Positions 1 to 10,666 of a DNA stretch of 64,000 nt are shown here, one piece after another. The position numbers and the translations under genes are program-made. Position 1 is the first letter of the stretch; each line of letters begins with the position of its first letter. Origin of the DNA: Methylomarinovum caldicuralii (lineage in GTDB: Bacteria; Pseudomonadota; Gammaproteobacteria; Methylococcales; Methylothermaceae); NCBI RefSeq assembly GCF_033126985.1, contig NZ_AP024714.1, positions 310,001-374,000 on the forward strand, written 5' to 3'. The notes under the pieces are model-generated. The model saw only the letters and a list, made by a program, of their open reading frames with translations, was not told the DNA's origin and did not search any database.

Positions 1-190
1 TCAGCAGATACATGATGCAGGCGATGGCATAGAGGGCCACGTTCTTGGTCAGGATCTCCACCGTATTTTTGGAACGTACCAGACCCGATTCGAGCATGGC
101 GAAACCGGCGGCCATCCACATGACCAGCGCCCCCATGACCAGAAAATACAGCGTATCGAGCGCGTAGCTGACTTCTATCACTTTCTCCAT
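1..190 (-). CDS. amtB: ammonium transporter AmtB, N-terminal part (cut by window edge)
   Basis: The minus strand reads from an ATG at 190 through 63 codons to the window edge without a stop. The peptide starts MEKVIEVSYALDTLYFLVMG and continues with WMAAGFAMLESGLVRSKN, the characteristic first membrane segment and following loop of Amt/Mep ammonium channels, which conduct ammonium across the inner membrane. It lies 34 bp downstream of glnK in the same direction, the classic glnK-amtB pair in which the P-II protein plugs the channel when nitrogen is plentiful. No signal peptide can be separated from the first membrane helix. Only the N-terminus is present, so integrity of the rest is unknown. 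Confidence 0.9.
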   Translation of the reverse strand, partial: MEKVIEVSYALDTLYFLVMGALVMWMAAGFAMLESGLVRSKNTVEILTKNVALYAIACIMYLL

Positions 191-224
191 TTTTTCCTCC
201 TGATGTTTGGTGCTTTACCGCCCC

Positions 225-572
<348 letters not shown>

Positions 573-633
573 TCACTCTGATATTGACAGACAATCTAGC
601 TGATGCAGCTATCGTACCAAAGGGAAACAATCC

Positions 634-649
634 CGCTACGTGCGTGCCG
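634..649 (-). promoter_or_regulatory. putative sigma-54 (-24/-12) promoter for glnK-amtB
   Basis: On the minus strand the sequence reads cGGCACGcacgtaGCg: GG, exactly ten bases, then GC, with the -24 element GGCACG intact and a weaker -12 element (taGC rather than ttGC). It would start transcription about 60 bp before the glnK ATG. Downstream of the NtrC palindrome at 670-686, it fits NtrC-dependent expression of glnK-amtB. The poor -12 box keeps confidence moderate. Confidence 0.5.
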
Positions 650-669
650 CCGCTCTCCGCACACCCGGC

Positions 670-686
670 TGCACCAGTCTGGTGCA
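670..686. promoter_or_regulatory. NtrC binding site (perfect palindrome)
   Basis: TGCACCAGTCTGGTGCA is a perfect 17-bp inverted repeat matching the enterobacterial NtrC consensus TGCACC-N5-GGTGCA at every fixed position. It sits between divergent glnK-amtB and ntrBC, 107 bp from the glnK start and 65 bp from the ntrB start, so it could activate the former and repress or autoregulate the latter. The match is direct observation; binding and direction of action are inferred. Confidence 0.8.
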
Positions 687-751
687 ACCGGGCCGTTCTC
701 ATGCCCGGCACGATGCAAAATTTCAGGCATATATATTGCTTTCATTCCCGT

Positions 752-1808
752 ATGAACCCTGAAAACCTCTATCGCCAGATTCTGGACAACCTTGGCAATG
801 CGGTGCTGCTGTTCGACCGCGGGCTGCGGCTGCGTTTTCTCAATCCTGCCGGGGAAATGCTGCTCGATACCAGCGTCGCCAAGGCGCTCGGCCAACCGCC
901 CGCCCTCCTGTTCGGTTCCCTGGGACAACACCTCGCCCGCAACCTGAGAACGACGCTCCAGACCGGCGCGCCGCTGGTCGAGCGCCATGTGCCGCTCCAG
1001 CAGGGGGAACGCACCCAGACGGTGCATTGCACCATCACCCCTCTGTTCGAAGGAGACAGGGTCGCGGCCGCCATCGTCGAGATCGAGCCGGTGGAGAATT
1101 ACAGCCACCTTTCCCGCGACCACCAGGCCCAACACCAGCAGGCCGCCGTCAACCAACTGTTGCGGGGGCTCGCCCACGAAATCAAGAATCCGCTCGGCGG
1201 CCTGCGGGGCGCCGCCCAGCTCCTCGCCCAGGAACTGGACAGCCCCCAACTGCGCGAATACACCGATGTCATCCTCCAGGAAGCCGACCGCCTCGGCACC
1301 CTGATCGACCGTCTGCTGACGCCCCACCGACCACCCCGGAAACAGCGCCTCAACATCCATCAGGTATTGGAGCGGGTCCGCCAGCTGCTGGCGGCCGAAT
1401 ATCCGGCGCTGGCGTTCCACTGCGACTACGATCCCAGCCTGCCGCTTCTGGAAGGAGACTTCGACCAGCTCATCCAGGTGTTTCTGAACCTCGCCCGCAA
1501 CGCCGCCCAGGCCGTGGCAGGCGAGGGCGAAGTCAAACTGCGGACCCGCATCGAGCACCGCCTGACCATCCGCGGCCGAATGCACCGCCTGGTGCTGCGC
1601 GTCGACATTGCCGACAATGGCCCCGGCATTCCCGCCGAACTGGGCGAGCGGATCTTCTACCCCATGATCACCGGCAAGGCCGAAGGCACCGGCCTGGGGT
1701 TGTCGATCGCCCAGGCCCTGGTCACCCGCCACGGCGGCCTGATCGAATACCGCTCCCGCCCCGGCGATACCTGTTTCTCCGTCTATCTGCCCCTGGAGGA
1801 TTCCCCTC

Positions 1809-1819
<11 letters not shown>
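752..1819 (+). CDS. glnL: nitrogen regulation sensor histidine kinase NtrB
   Basis: A 355-residue soluble kinase, close to the 349 residues of E. coli NtrB. An N-terminal PAS domain (about residues 5-120) is followed by the HisKA segment GLAHEIKNPLGGLRGAAQ with phospho-acceptor His142, an N box (NLARNAAQAV), a G1 box (DNGPGIP) and a G2 box (GTGLGL). It phosphorylates NtrC when P-II is uridylylated. An upstream in-frame ATG at 584 would add 56 residues with no family resemblance and would run through the NtrC site, so 752 is preferred. It overlaps ntrC by 11 bp, indicating translational coupling. Confidence 0.93.
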
Positions 1820-3200
<1,381 letters not shown>

Positions 3201-3202
3201 AG

Positions 3203-3334
3203 AAAAAGCCCCTGTCGCAATGCTGGCATGATTGCCCTTGTGGCGCATCTTGTTCTCGTGATGAGAATGCCGCCAGGGTGCTTATGGCCTGGGTCATGGA
3301 ACAGATTGGCAGCCGGGAACCGGCCGAGGCGTGA
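3203..3334 (+). pseudogene. C-terminal remnant of a TnpB-family (IS200/IS605-type) protein
   Basis: Immediately after the ntrC stop, one frame reads CWHDCPCGASCSRDENAARV and then LMAWVMEQIGSREPAEA before a stop. The paired cysteines followed by SRDENAAR match the zinc ribbon and the third RuvC acidic motif (the D of RDxNAA) at the C-terminus of TnpB, the RNA-guided nuclease of IS200/IS605 elements. No start codon or upstream RuvC/WED domains are present: the preceding bases belong to ntrC. This is therefore a stranded 3' fragment of about 44 codons. Its identification rests on motif recognition only. Confidence 0.65.
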
Positions 3335-3572
3335 AGGGAGGTAAGACCGGCGAGCCTTCCGGGCAATCCGGCGCTCCCGTAAAATCGCGAAACTCGCGCC
3401 ATACCGTTATGGTTGGTGGGAGTCGTTCATTGCAGCAAGCGGTTTTTGTTCTTCAAAAGTCAGCGGGCACGGGGCATGGAAGGACGCTTGATCGTCCAAC
3501 CGCGCTCAGAGCAGCCACGGCGGTAGCGGAAACAGGGATTCCTGGCTGAAGGCAGGAAGGGCAGGAGAAGAA
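3335..3572. other. intergenic remnant region after TnpB fragment
   Basis: No convincing gene. It contains two small perfect inverted repeats: CGCGA-aac-TCGCG and CCATA-ccgt-TATGG, about 50-80 bp after the tnpB remnant stop. The 3' end of tnpB plus the element's right end is normally the source of the guide (omega) RNA, so these hairpins may be relics of it. A 72-codon open frame here on the plus strand has no family resemblance and looks spurious. Confidence 0.35.
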
Positions 3573-3646
3573 TGGAGGCGGCGGTCGGAATCGAACCGGC
3601 GTACACGGCTTTGCAGGCCGCTGCATAACCACTCTGCCACGCCGCC
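3573..3646 (-). tRNA. tRNA-Cys (GCA)
   Basis: The minus strand folds as a 74-nt cloverleaf: acceptor GGCGGCG pairing with CGCCGCC, D arm with AGAGUGGUU, anticodon loop CUGCAAA (anticodon GCA), T arm GGUUCGAUUCC, encoded 3' CCA. It is transcribed after the tRNA-Gly gene on the same strand, 48 bp away. Confidence 0.95.
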
Positions 3647-3654
3647 TTGAGAAC

Positions 3655-3678
3655 AGAAGAAAAAAGCCGCATGGCGGC
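3655..3678 (-). terminator. possible hairpin plus T-run between the two tRNA genes
   Basis: On the minus strand GCCGC-cat-GCGGC is followed directly by TTTTTTCTTC. The short stem and U-run fit a weak intrinsic terminator or attenuator between tRNA-Gly and tRNA-Cys. Tandem tRNA genes are usually cotranscribed, so it may instead be a processing spacer. Confidence 0.35.
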
Positions 3679-3694
3679 GGCTTCTTCCTGAAAC

Positions 3695-3770
3695 TGGAGC
3701 GGGAAACGGGACTCGAACCCGCGACCCCAACCTTGGCAAGGTTGTGCTCTACCAACTGAGCTATTCCCGC
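3695..3770 (-). tRNA. tRNA-Gly (GCC)
   Basis: A 76-nt cloverleaf on the minus strand: acceptor GCGGGAA with UUCCCGC, D arm AGCUCAGUUGGUAGAGC, anticodon loop UUGCCAA (anticodon GCC), T arm GGGUUCGAGUCCC and encoded CCA. It reads toward tRNA-Cys, a pairing common in gammaproteobacteria. Confidence 0.96.
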
Positions 3771-3838
3771 GTTGAACGACGTGCTATTTTAAGCACCAGC
3801 GATTTTCTGTCAACCCCGATTTTCATAAGGAGGTGACC

Positions 3839-4381
3839 ATGACCGATCCGGCCTGCAACAAATTCCGCCTGGTCAAGGGCGACATCACCCGCATGGAAGT
3901 GGACGCCATCGTCAATGCCGCCAACTCCTCCCTGCTGGGTGGCGGGGGCGTGGACGGCGCCATCCACCGGGCCGCCGGCCCCGAACTGCTGGAAGAATGC
4001 CGCAAACTGGGCGGCTGCCCCACCGGCAAGGCCAAGGCGACCCAAGGCTACCGCCTGCCGGCCAAATACGTCTTCCACGCCGTCGGCCCGGTGTGGCACG
4101 GCGGCGACCGGGGCGAGGACGAACTGCTGGCCTCCTGTTACCGCGAATGCCTGCATTTGGCAAAGCAATACGGCGTCCGCACCCTCCCCTTTCCCGCCAT
4201 TTCCTGCGGCGCCTACGGCTTTCCAGTGGAGCGGGCGGCGCGCATCGCCATCCGCACCCTGCGCGAAGGACTGCAAAGCCAGCCGCAGATCGAGGCGGTG
4301 TATCTGGTATGCTTCGACGATCATACCTATCGCGCCTACCGCCAAGCCCTGAAGGAGGAATGCCCCGATGCCCTCGATTGA
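3839..4381 (+). CDS. macrodomain ADP-ribose-binding protein / O-acetyl-ADP-ribose deacetylase
   Basis: A 180-residue single macrodomain protein of the YmdB/MacroD type. The signature [18 protein letters not shown] begins at Asn26 and includes Asp39, the position of the catalytic aspartate of Ymd[13 protein letters not shown] is the second phosphate-binding loop. The family removes acetyl from O-acetyl-ADP-ribose or ADP-ribose from proteins. A GTG six bases upstream is also in frame, but it overlaps the strong AAGGAGG ribosome site (3827-3833), which is correctly spaced for the ATG at 3839. Its end overlaps the aminopeptidase gene by 14 bp, so the two are probably cotranscribed. Confidence 0.9.
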   Translation: MTDPACNKFRLVKGDITRMEVDAIVNAANSSLLGGGGVDGAIHRAAGPELLEECRKLGGCPTGKAKATQGYRLPAKYVFHAVGPVWHGGDRGEDELLASCYRECLHLAKQYGVRTLPFPAISCGAYGFPVERAARIAIRTLREGLQSQPQIEAVYLVCFDDHTYRAYRQALKEECPDALD

Positions 4382-5693
4382 TCCGGAATTGCGCCGTCCC
4401 GCCCAGCACCTGCTGCGCTTCATCGACGCCTCCCCCACCCCCTGGCACGCCGCCGCCGCCCTGGTGGAATGGCTGGAGGAGGAAGGCTTCAGCGCCCTCG
4501 ACGAACGCAGCCCCTGGATCCTGGCACCGGGGGGGCGCCATTACGTGCTGCGGGACGACTCCTCCCTGATCGCCTTCATCGTCGGCAACGACGACCCGGT
4601 CCGCGCCGGTTTCCGCCTCGTCGGCGCCCACACCGACTCACCCGGGCTGCGCCTCAAGCCCCAGGCACCCCATGCCGCCGATCCCATGCTGCGCCTGGGG
4701 GTGGAGGTCTATGGTTCGCCGATCCTGGCCACCTGGACCGACCGCGATCTGAGCCTGGCCGGCCGGGTAGTGCTGCGGTCCGAACCGCCGAGCGTGTGCC
4801 TGGTGGACTTTGGCGCACCGCTGCTGCGGCTGCCCAACCTCGCCATCCACATGAACCGCAAGGTCAACGACGAAGGACTGAAGCTGGACAGACAGACCGA
4901 ACTGCCCCTGTTGCTGGAAGTGCTCGCCGACGAGCTGCCGCCGCAGGCGCGCTTCCGCCAACTGCTGGCCGAGCGGCTCGAGTGCGGACCGGAGGCCATC
5001 GTCAGCTGGGAGCTGTCCGTGTACGACACCCACAAGGGGGCCTTCTGGGGACCGGCGCAGGAATTCCTCGCCGCCGCCCGCCTCGACAACCTGGCCTCCT
5101 GCCACGCCGCCATCCGCGCCCTGATCGCCGAGGAGGAAACCGCCGCGACCCGGGTCTGCGCCCTGTTCGACCACGAGGAGGTGGGTTCGGAAAGCTTCAA
5201 GGGCGCCGCCGGCGCCTTCCTGCGCGACGTGCTGGAACGCATCGGCGCCGCCCTGGGGCTGGACGGCCCGGCCCGCCAGCAGGCGCTGGCCGCCAGTTTC
5301 CTCGTCAGCGCCGACATGGCCCACGCCTATCAGCCCAATTTTCCCCAGGGCTACGACGGCGAACACAAAGTCCGGGTCAACGGCGGCCCGGTCATCAAGA
5401 CCAACGCCAACCTGCGCTACACCACCGAAGCTCTGTCACAGGCCCTGTTCATCGGCTGGTGCGAGGAGGCCGAAGTGCCGTGGCAGCATTACGTCCACCG
5501 CACCGATCTGCCCTGCGGCTCCACCATCGGCCCCCTGACCTCGGCCCGGCTCGGGGTGCGCAGCATCGACGTGGGCAATCCCCTGTGGGCCATGCACAGC
5601 GTGCGCGAGAGCGCCGGGGTCGTCGATCACGCCTGGATGATCCGGGTGCTGGAACGTTTCTTCGCCTGCCCGCTGCTGCCGGTCAGCGGTTGA
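4368..5693 (+). CDS. apeB: M18 family aminopeptidase
   Basis: A 441-residue protein of the M18 metallopeptidase family (aspartyl aminopeptidase type), which removes N-terminal acidic or neutral residues from peptides in the cytoplasm and forms large oligomers. Visible metal-site motifs are [13 protein letters not shown] (His88), [12 protein letters not shown], the catalytic [10 protein letters not shown] and the C-terminal [13 protein letters not shown]. Length is normal for bacterial M18 enzymes. It has an AAGGAGG site in the end of the macrodomain gene. Its 3' end overlaps the convergent purD by 11 bp, leaving no room for a terminator between them. Confidence 0.93.
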   Translation: MPSIDPELRRPAQHLLRFIDASPTPWHAAAALVEWLEEEGFSALDERSPWILAPGGRHYVLRDDSSLIAFIVGNDDPVRAGFRLVGAHTDSPGLRLKPQAPHAADPMLRLGVEVYGSPILATWTDRDLSLAGRVVLRSEPPSVCLVDFGAPLLRLPNLAIHMNRKVNDEGLKLDRQTELPLLLEVLADELPPQARFRQLLAERLECGPEAIVSWELSVYDTHKGAFWGPAQEFLAAARLDNLASCHAAIRALIAEEETAATRVCALFDHEEVGSESFKGAAGAFLRDVLERIGAALGLDGPARQQALAASFLVSADMAHAYQPNFPQGYDGEHKVRVNGGPVIKTNANLRYTTEALSQALFIGWCEEAEVPWQHYVHRTDLPCGSTIGPLTSARLGVRSIDVGNPLWAMHSVRESAGVVDHAWMIRVLERFFACPLLPVSG

Positions 5694-6960
5694 GCGCCCG
5701 CCACCCGATGTCCCGGCGGTACTGCACGCCGGGCCAGTGGATGCGTTCCACCCAGGCGTAAGCCTTGCGCCGGGCCTCGGCAACGGTTCCTCCCAGGGCG
5801 GTGACGCACAGCACCCGGCCGCCGGCGGTGACCACCTTGCCGTCCACCAGCCGGGTGCCGGCGTGGAACACCTTGAGGTCATCGCGCTCCTCGGCGGGCA
5901 GGCCCTCGATGACGTCGCCGGTGCGGACCTTGCCGGGATAGCCCGCCGCCGCCATCACCACCCCGAGGGCGAAGCGGGGATCCCATTCGGGATCCAGGCC
6001 GGCCAGATTGCCTTCGACCCCGGCCAGGCACATTTCCGCCAGATCGCCGCGCAGCCGCATCAGGATCGGCTGGGTTTCCGGGTCGCCCATGCGGCAGTTG
6101 AACTCCAGCACTTTGGGCTCACCGGCGGGGGTGATCATCAGCCCGGCGTAGAGGAAGCCGGTGTAGGGCACGCCATCGCTAGCCATGCCGGCGATGGTGG
6201 GATGGATAACCTCGTCGAGGATGCGCCGCTGGATTTCCGGGGTGACGACCGGCGCCGGCGAATAGGCCCCCATGCCGCCGGTGTTGGGGCCGCGGTCGCC
6301 GTCAAGCAGCGGCTTGTGGTCCTGGGAGGTGGCCAGGGTGAGGATGTTCTCGCCGTCGGCCATGACCATGAAGCTGGCCTCCTCGCCTTCGAGGAACTCC
6401 TCTACCACCACCCGGCGGCCGGCCTCGCCGAACACACCTGCGGCCATCATGTCGCGCACCGCGGCGATGGCCTCGTCTTCGCTGCGGGCCACCACCACTC
6501 CCTTGCCGGCGGCCAGACCGTCGGCCTTGACCACGATGGGCGCCCCACAGCGACGGATGTGGGCGATGGCCGCCTCCGGCTCGGTGAAAGTCGCATACCG
6601 GGCGGTGGGAATGCCGTGGCGCTGCATGAAGTCCTTGCAGAAGGCCTTGGAGCCCTCGAGGCGGGCGGCCGCCCGGGTCGGGCCGAAGCAGCGCAACCCC
6701 CGCTGGCGGAACACGTCGACGATCCCGGCCACCAGCGGCGCCTCGGGGCCGACGACGGTGAGATCGATGCCCTCGGAGGCGGCGAAATCGGCCAAATCAG
6801 GCAGATCGGTGGCGCCGATGGCTACGTTGTCGATGTTGGGCTCCAGGGCGGTGCCGGCATTGCCCGGCGCCACATAGACCCGCTTCACCCCGGTGGAGCG
6901 GGCCATCTTCCAGGCCAGGGCGTGCTCACGGCCGCCGCTGCCGACGATCAGTATTTTCAA
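5683..6960 (-). CDS. purD: phosphoribosylamine-glycine ligase PurD
   Basis: A 425-residue glycinamide ribonucleotide synthetase, which joins glycine to phosphoribosylamine in purine synthesis. It shows the N-terminal GSGGREHALAWKMA motif, the ATP-grasp core (PIVVKADGLAAGKGVVVA, then VVEEFLEGEEASFMV) and the signature FNCRMGDPETQPILMRL. Length and motifs are canonical. It follows the glycine-zipper lipoprotein gene by 21 bp on the same strand, so it may be transcribed from the long gatCAB/chaperone run; purH, its usual partner, is not next to it. Confidence 0.97.
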   Translation of the reverse strand: MKILIVGSGGREHALAWKMARSTGVKRVYVAPGNAGTALEPNIDNVAIGATDLPDLADFAASEGIDLTVVGPEAPLVAGIVDVFRQRGLRCFGPTRAAARLEGSKAFCKDFMQRHGIPTARYATFTEPEAAIAHIRRCGAPIVVKADGLAAGKGVVVARSEDEAIAAVRDMMAAGVFGEAGRRVVVEEFLEGEEASFMVMADGENILTLATSQDHKPLLDGDRGPNTGGMGAYSPAPVVTPEIQRRILDEVIHPTIAGMASDGVPYTGFLYAGLMITPAGEPKVLEFNCRMGDPETQPILMRLRGDLAEMCLAGVEGNLAGLDPEWDPRFALGVVMAAAGYPGKVRTGDVIEGLPAEERDDLKVFHAGTRLVDGKVVTAGGRVLCVTALGGTVAEARRKAYAWVERIHWPGVQYRRDIGWRALNR

Positions 6961-6981
6961 TGCGCGTTCTCCCTTGTCGTG

Positions 6982-7410
6982 TCAGTATCCCGGTGTGAAT
7001 TTTTCGCCTTCGCAGACCTCGCGGATGCGGTCCTTCACCAACCGCCCTCCCTGCCAAATCCGCTCGTGGACCTTGTGGCAGCGGGTCTTGGCGTCGTAGC
7101 CCAGCGGCTGGGCCTCGACCCGCTGCCAGCCGTCGGTGCTCTGGTAAGCCACCGGCCGGTTGCTCATCGCCGCCTCGCGGGCGGCACGGGCGGCGATCTC
7201 GGTGGTGAGCGCCCCCAGAGCGCTTCCCAGGGCGCCGCCGATCACAGCGCCGCGCCAGCGGTTGTGTTTGTCGATCAAGGCCCCGGCCGCCGCTCCGATG
7301 GCCGCTCCGGTGGTCCCGCCCTGATAGGTGTAGGGATTGGTGGTACAGGCGCCGGTCAGCATCAGAAAGCTGCCGAGCACGAGTCCGGCGATCATCTTAC
7401 GCTGCCACAT
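6982..7410 (-). CDS. glycine-zipper lipoprotein-like protein
   Basis: A 142-residue protein with an N-terminal hydrophobic segment (MIAGLVLGSFLMLTGAC) that resembles a lipoprotein signal, though the -3 residue before Cys is Thr rather than the usual Leu. Next comes a Gly/Ala-rich stretch, GGTTGAAIGAAAGALIDK, and then WRGAVIGGALGSALGAL, the paired glycine-zipper pattern of the YMGG/OsmB-like families. The C-terminal part has two cysteines. ATG 7410 is preferred over a further upstream ATG because GGAGGAGAAGC precedes it. It overlaps the zinc-ribbon gene by 14 bp and closes the chaperone cluster. Its role is unknown, perhaps envelope stress. Confidence 0.75.
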   Translation of the reverse strand: MWQRKMIAGLVLGSFLMLTGACTTNPYTYQGGTTGAAIGAAAGALIDKHNRWRGAVIGGALGSALGALTTEIAARAAREAAMSNRPVAYQSTDGWQRVEAQPLGYDAKTRCHKVHERIWQGGRLVKDRIREVCEGEKFTPGY

Positions 7411-8052
7411 GCTTCTCCTCCGGTATCGTTGCGGGAAGCACCCAGCCCAGTGCCACCGCCGCGCCGCCGCAGTGCAGCCACAGGCCGGCCTCCAGGCCGA
7501 CGAGACGGACGATGGCGCTGAGATCACGGATGCATTGGGGGAGATTATCGGCTTCCGTGAGAATCACGGCAAGGCGGCCGTCGAGCAGCCAGTCGATGCG
7601 GTAAGGCGTCGAAAAACGCCCACCGCCGTACTCGGCTTCCACCGCCACGTCGGCGCGGAAGGGCAGCGACCGGTTGGCCAGCTCCAGGGTCAGCGCCGCC
7701 CGGTACACGGGCGTTCGCAATCCCGGCCCCAGTGCGTGACGCACCCGGCAGGCAGCCTGCCACATCCCCTTAGCCAACGCCTGCAGGCGGGCGTCCGCCG
7801 GGGCGGCATACTGCCAGGGGCGCTCCAGCAATGCCGCCAGCCAGACGCCCAGTTCGTCCGCGCCATCCAGCTGTCTGGCCCGCTGCAGCAGGTGGCGGGC
7901 CTGGGCCGGCTCCCCCGCCTGCAATTGTTCCACGGCCTGGCGCATCAGGGCCCGGGCCTGGCGGCAGGCCTGCTCGGCGGTGGTGAAATCGCTGCCACAG
8001 CGGGGACAGACCGGATCGGTGAGGTGGGCGCGGCAGACGGGACAGCGGTCCA

Positions 8053-8053
<1 letters not shown>
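7397..8053 (-). CDS. zinc-ribbon protein of the HscC-type chaperone cluster
   Basis: A 218-residue cytoplasmic protein without signal peptide or membrane segment. The N-terminus MDRCPVCRAHLTDPVCPRCG holds two CxxC knuckles, a rubredoxin/zinc-ribbon pattern. A helical region with a TPR-like spacing (residues about 25-90) follows, then a domain I do not recognise. The start codon overlaps the Hsp70 stop (TGATG), so translation is coupled. Linkage with Hsp70, GrpE-like and J-like genes suggests a client-binding or accessory role; the function is inferred from context alone. Confidence 0.8.
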
Positions 8054-9756
<1,703 letters not shown>

Positions 9757-9759
9757 GCT

Positions 9760-10374
9760 TTACTCCTGTTCCGTTCGGTTGACGACGACTTCCGCCGGCC
9801 GCAGGATTTCCCCGCCCCAGCGGTAGCCGGACCGGATCTCGGCCACCACTTCGCCCGCCGGGCGGCCGGCATCGTGCACCACTTCCGCCACCCGCATGCA
9901 ATGGGGCTCGAAGGGCCGGTCGAGGGTTTCAAGGCGGTGCACGTCCATGCCCGCCAGGGCCTGATCGAGGCGCGTCAGCGTCAGGCGCTGTCCTGCTATG
10001 ATGGCCAGCAGTCGCTCGAGTTCCTTTCCCAGCAGCCAGCGCCGGAACCAGCCGGGACGCCAGCGCTCCAGGGCCTCGACCCCGGCGGCGAAACGGTCGC
10101 GCCAGTCGAGCACTTCCCGAAGCAGAGGTTCGAGGGCGCGGCGTTGGGCGCGGGCGATCTCATCCTCGTGACGGGCGCTTTCCCGCGTCAGGGTTTCCAC
10201 TGCCTGCTGCAGGCTGGTGAGCGCCTGTCTGGCCTGACGGCGTTCGCCGCGGACCTCGGTGCGCAGCGCCGCCATTTCGGTCAACAATTGGGCCAGGCCG
10301 ACTTCCGCTTCCGGCGGCTCGGGCTGCTCCTCGAGCAGACGCTCGAAGGCCGCCAGCAGTTCAGCCCTATCCAT
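9760..10374 (-). CDS. GrpE-like nucleotide exchange factor
   Basis: A 204-residue protein with a long N-terminal coiled-coil region (about 15-75), an intermediate helical region and a C-terminal GrpE-type beta wing: LDRPFEPHCMRVAEVVHD, then VVAEIRSGYRWGGEILRPAEVVV, which parallels the GrpE C-terminal signature. GrpE proteins release ADP from Hsp70. It lies directly upstream of the HscC-type Hsp70 and overlaps the J-like gene by 8 bp. Divergence from housekeeping GrpE suggests specialisation for this Hsp70. Confidence 0.85.
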   Translation of the reverse strand: MDRAELLAAFERLLEEQPEPPEAEVGLAQLLTEMAALRTEVRGERRQARQALTSLQQAVETLTRESARHEDEIARAQRRALEPLLREVLDWRDRFAAGVEALERWRPGWFRRWLLGKELERLLAIIAGQRLTLTRLDQALAGMDVHRLETLDRPFEPHCMRVAEVVHDAGRPAGEVVAEIRSGYRWGGEILRPAEVVVNRTEQE

Positions 10375-10666
10375 CGTCCTGCACCTGGGCGCAGTCTCGC
10401 AACAGCGCCCGCAGTTGCGCCAGGGAAGGACGACCGGCTGGCAACGCCGCGGCGATCTCCTCCGGTTCCATCACGTGGAACAGCCGGTGGTGGATGCGGC
10501 TGCGTTCGTCCCTGATCTGCTCGTAGGCCCATTGGATCTGCCGGAAGATTTCGGGATCCCGTTCGGGAGGATGCCGGCGCACCTGATCCAAATAGGCGCG
10601 GCGGATGGTTTCGTCATCGGCCTCCGGCCCCACCTGCAGCACGACATAAGGGTCCAGTGGTTTCAT
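10367..10666 (-). CDS. J-domain-like co-chaperone with degenerate HPD motif
   Basis: A 99-residue protein. DPYVVLQVGPEADDETIRRAY, followed by a second helix ending RRHPPERDPE and then FRQIQWAYEQIRDE, follows the helix I-II-III plan of a J domain. The invariant HPD tripeptide reads His32-Pro33-Pro34: the Asp is replaced by Pro, with an Asp only three residues later. A long upstream extension in this frame is antisense to the TPR gene coding and is rejected; ATG 10666 overlaps the TPR stop as ATGA. It probably partners the neighbouring Hsp70, but classical ATPase stimulation is doubtful. Confidence 0.78.
   Translation of the reverse strand: MKPLDPYVVLQVGPEADDETIRRAYLDQVRRHPPERDPEIFRQIQWAYEQIRDERSRIHHRLFHVMEPEEIAAALPAGRPSLAQLRALLRDCAQVQDDG

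Noticed and set aside
701-717. Second NtrC site near the ntrB start
   Set aside because: The half-sites match only in part and the spacer is one base short, so it is not counted.
584-751. Longer NtrB start at 584
   Set aside because: Adds 56 residues without family similarity and runs across the NtrC site; the ATG at 752 gives the normal length.
3331-3549. 72-codon plus-strand ORF after the TnpB remnant
   Set aside because: No ribosome site or recognisable composition; it spans the hairpin region and reads like noise.
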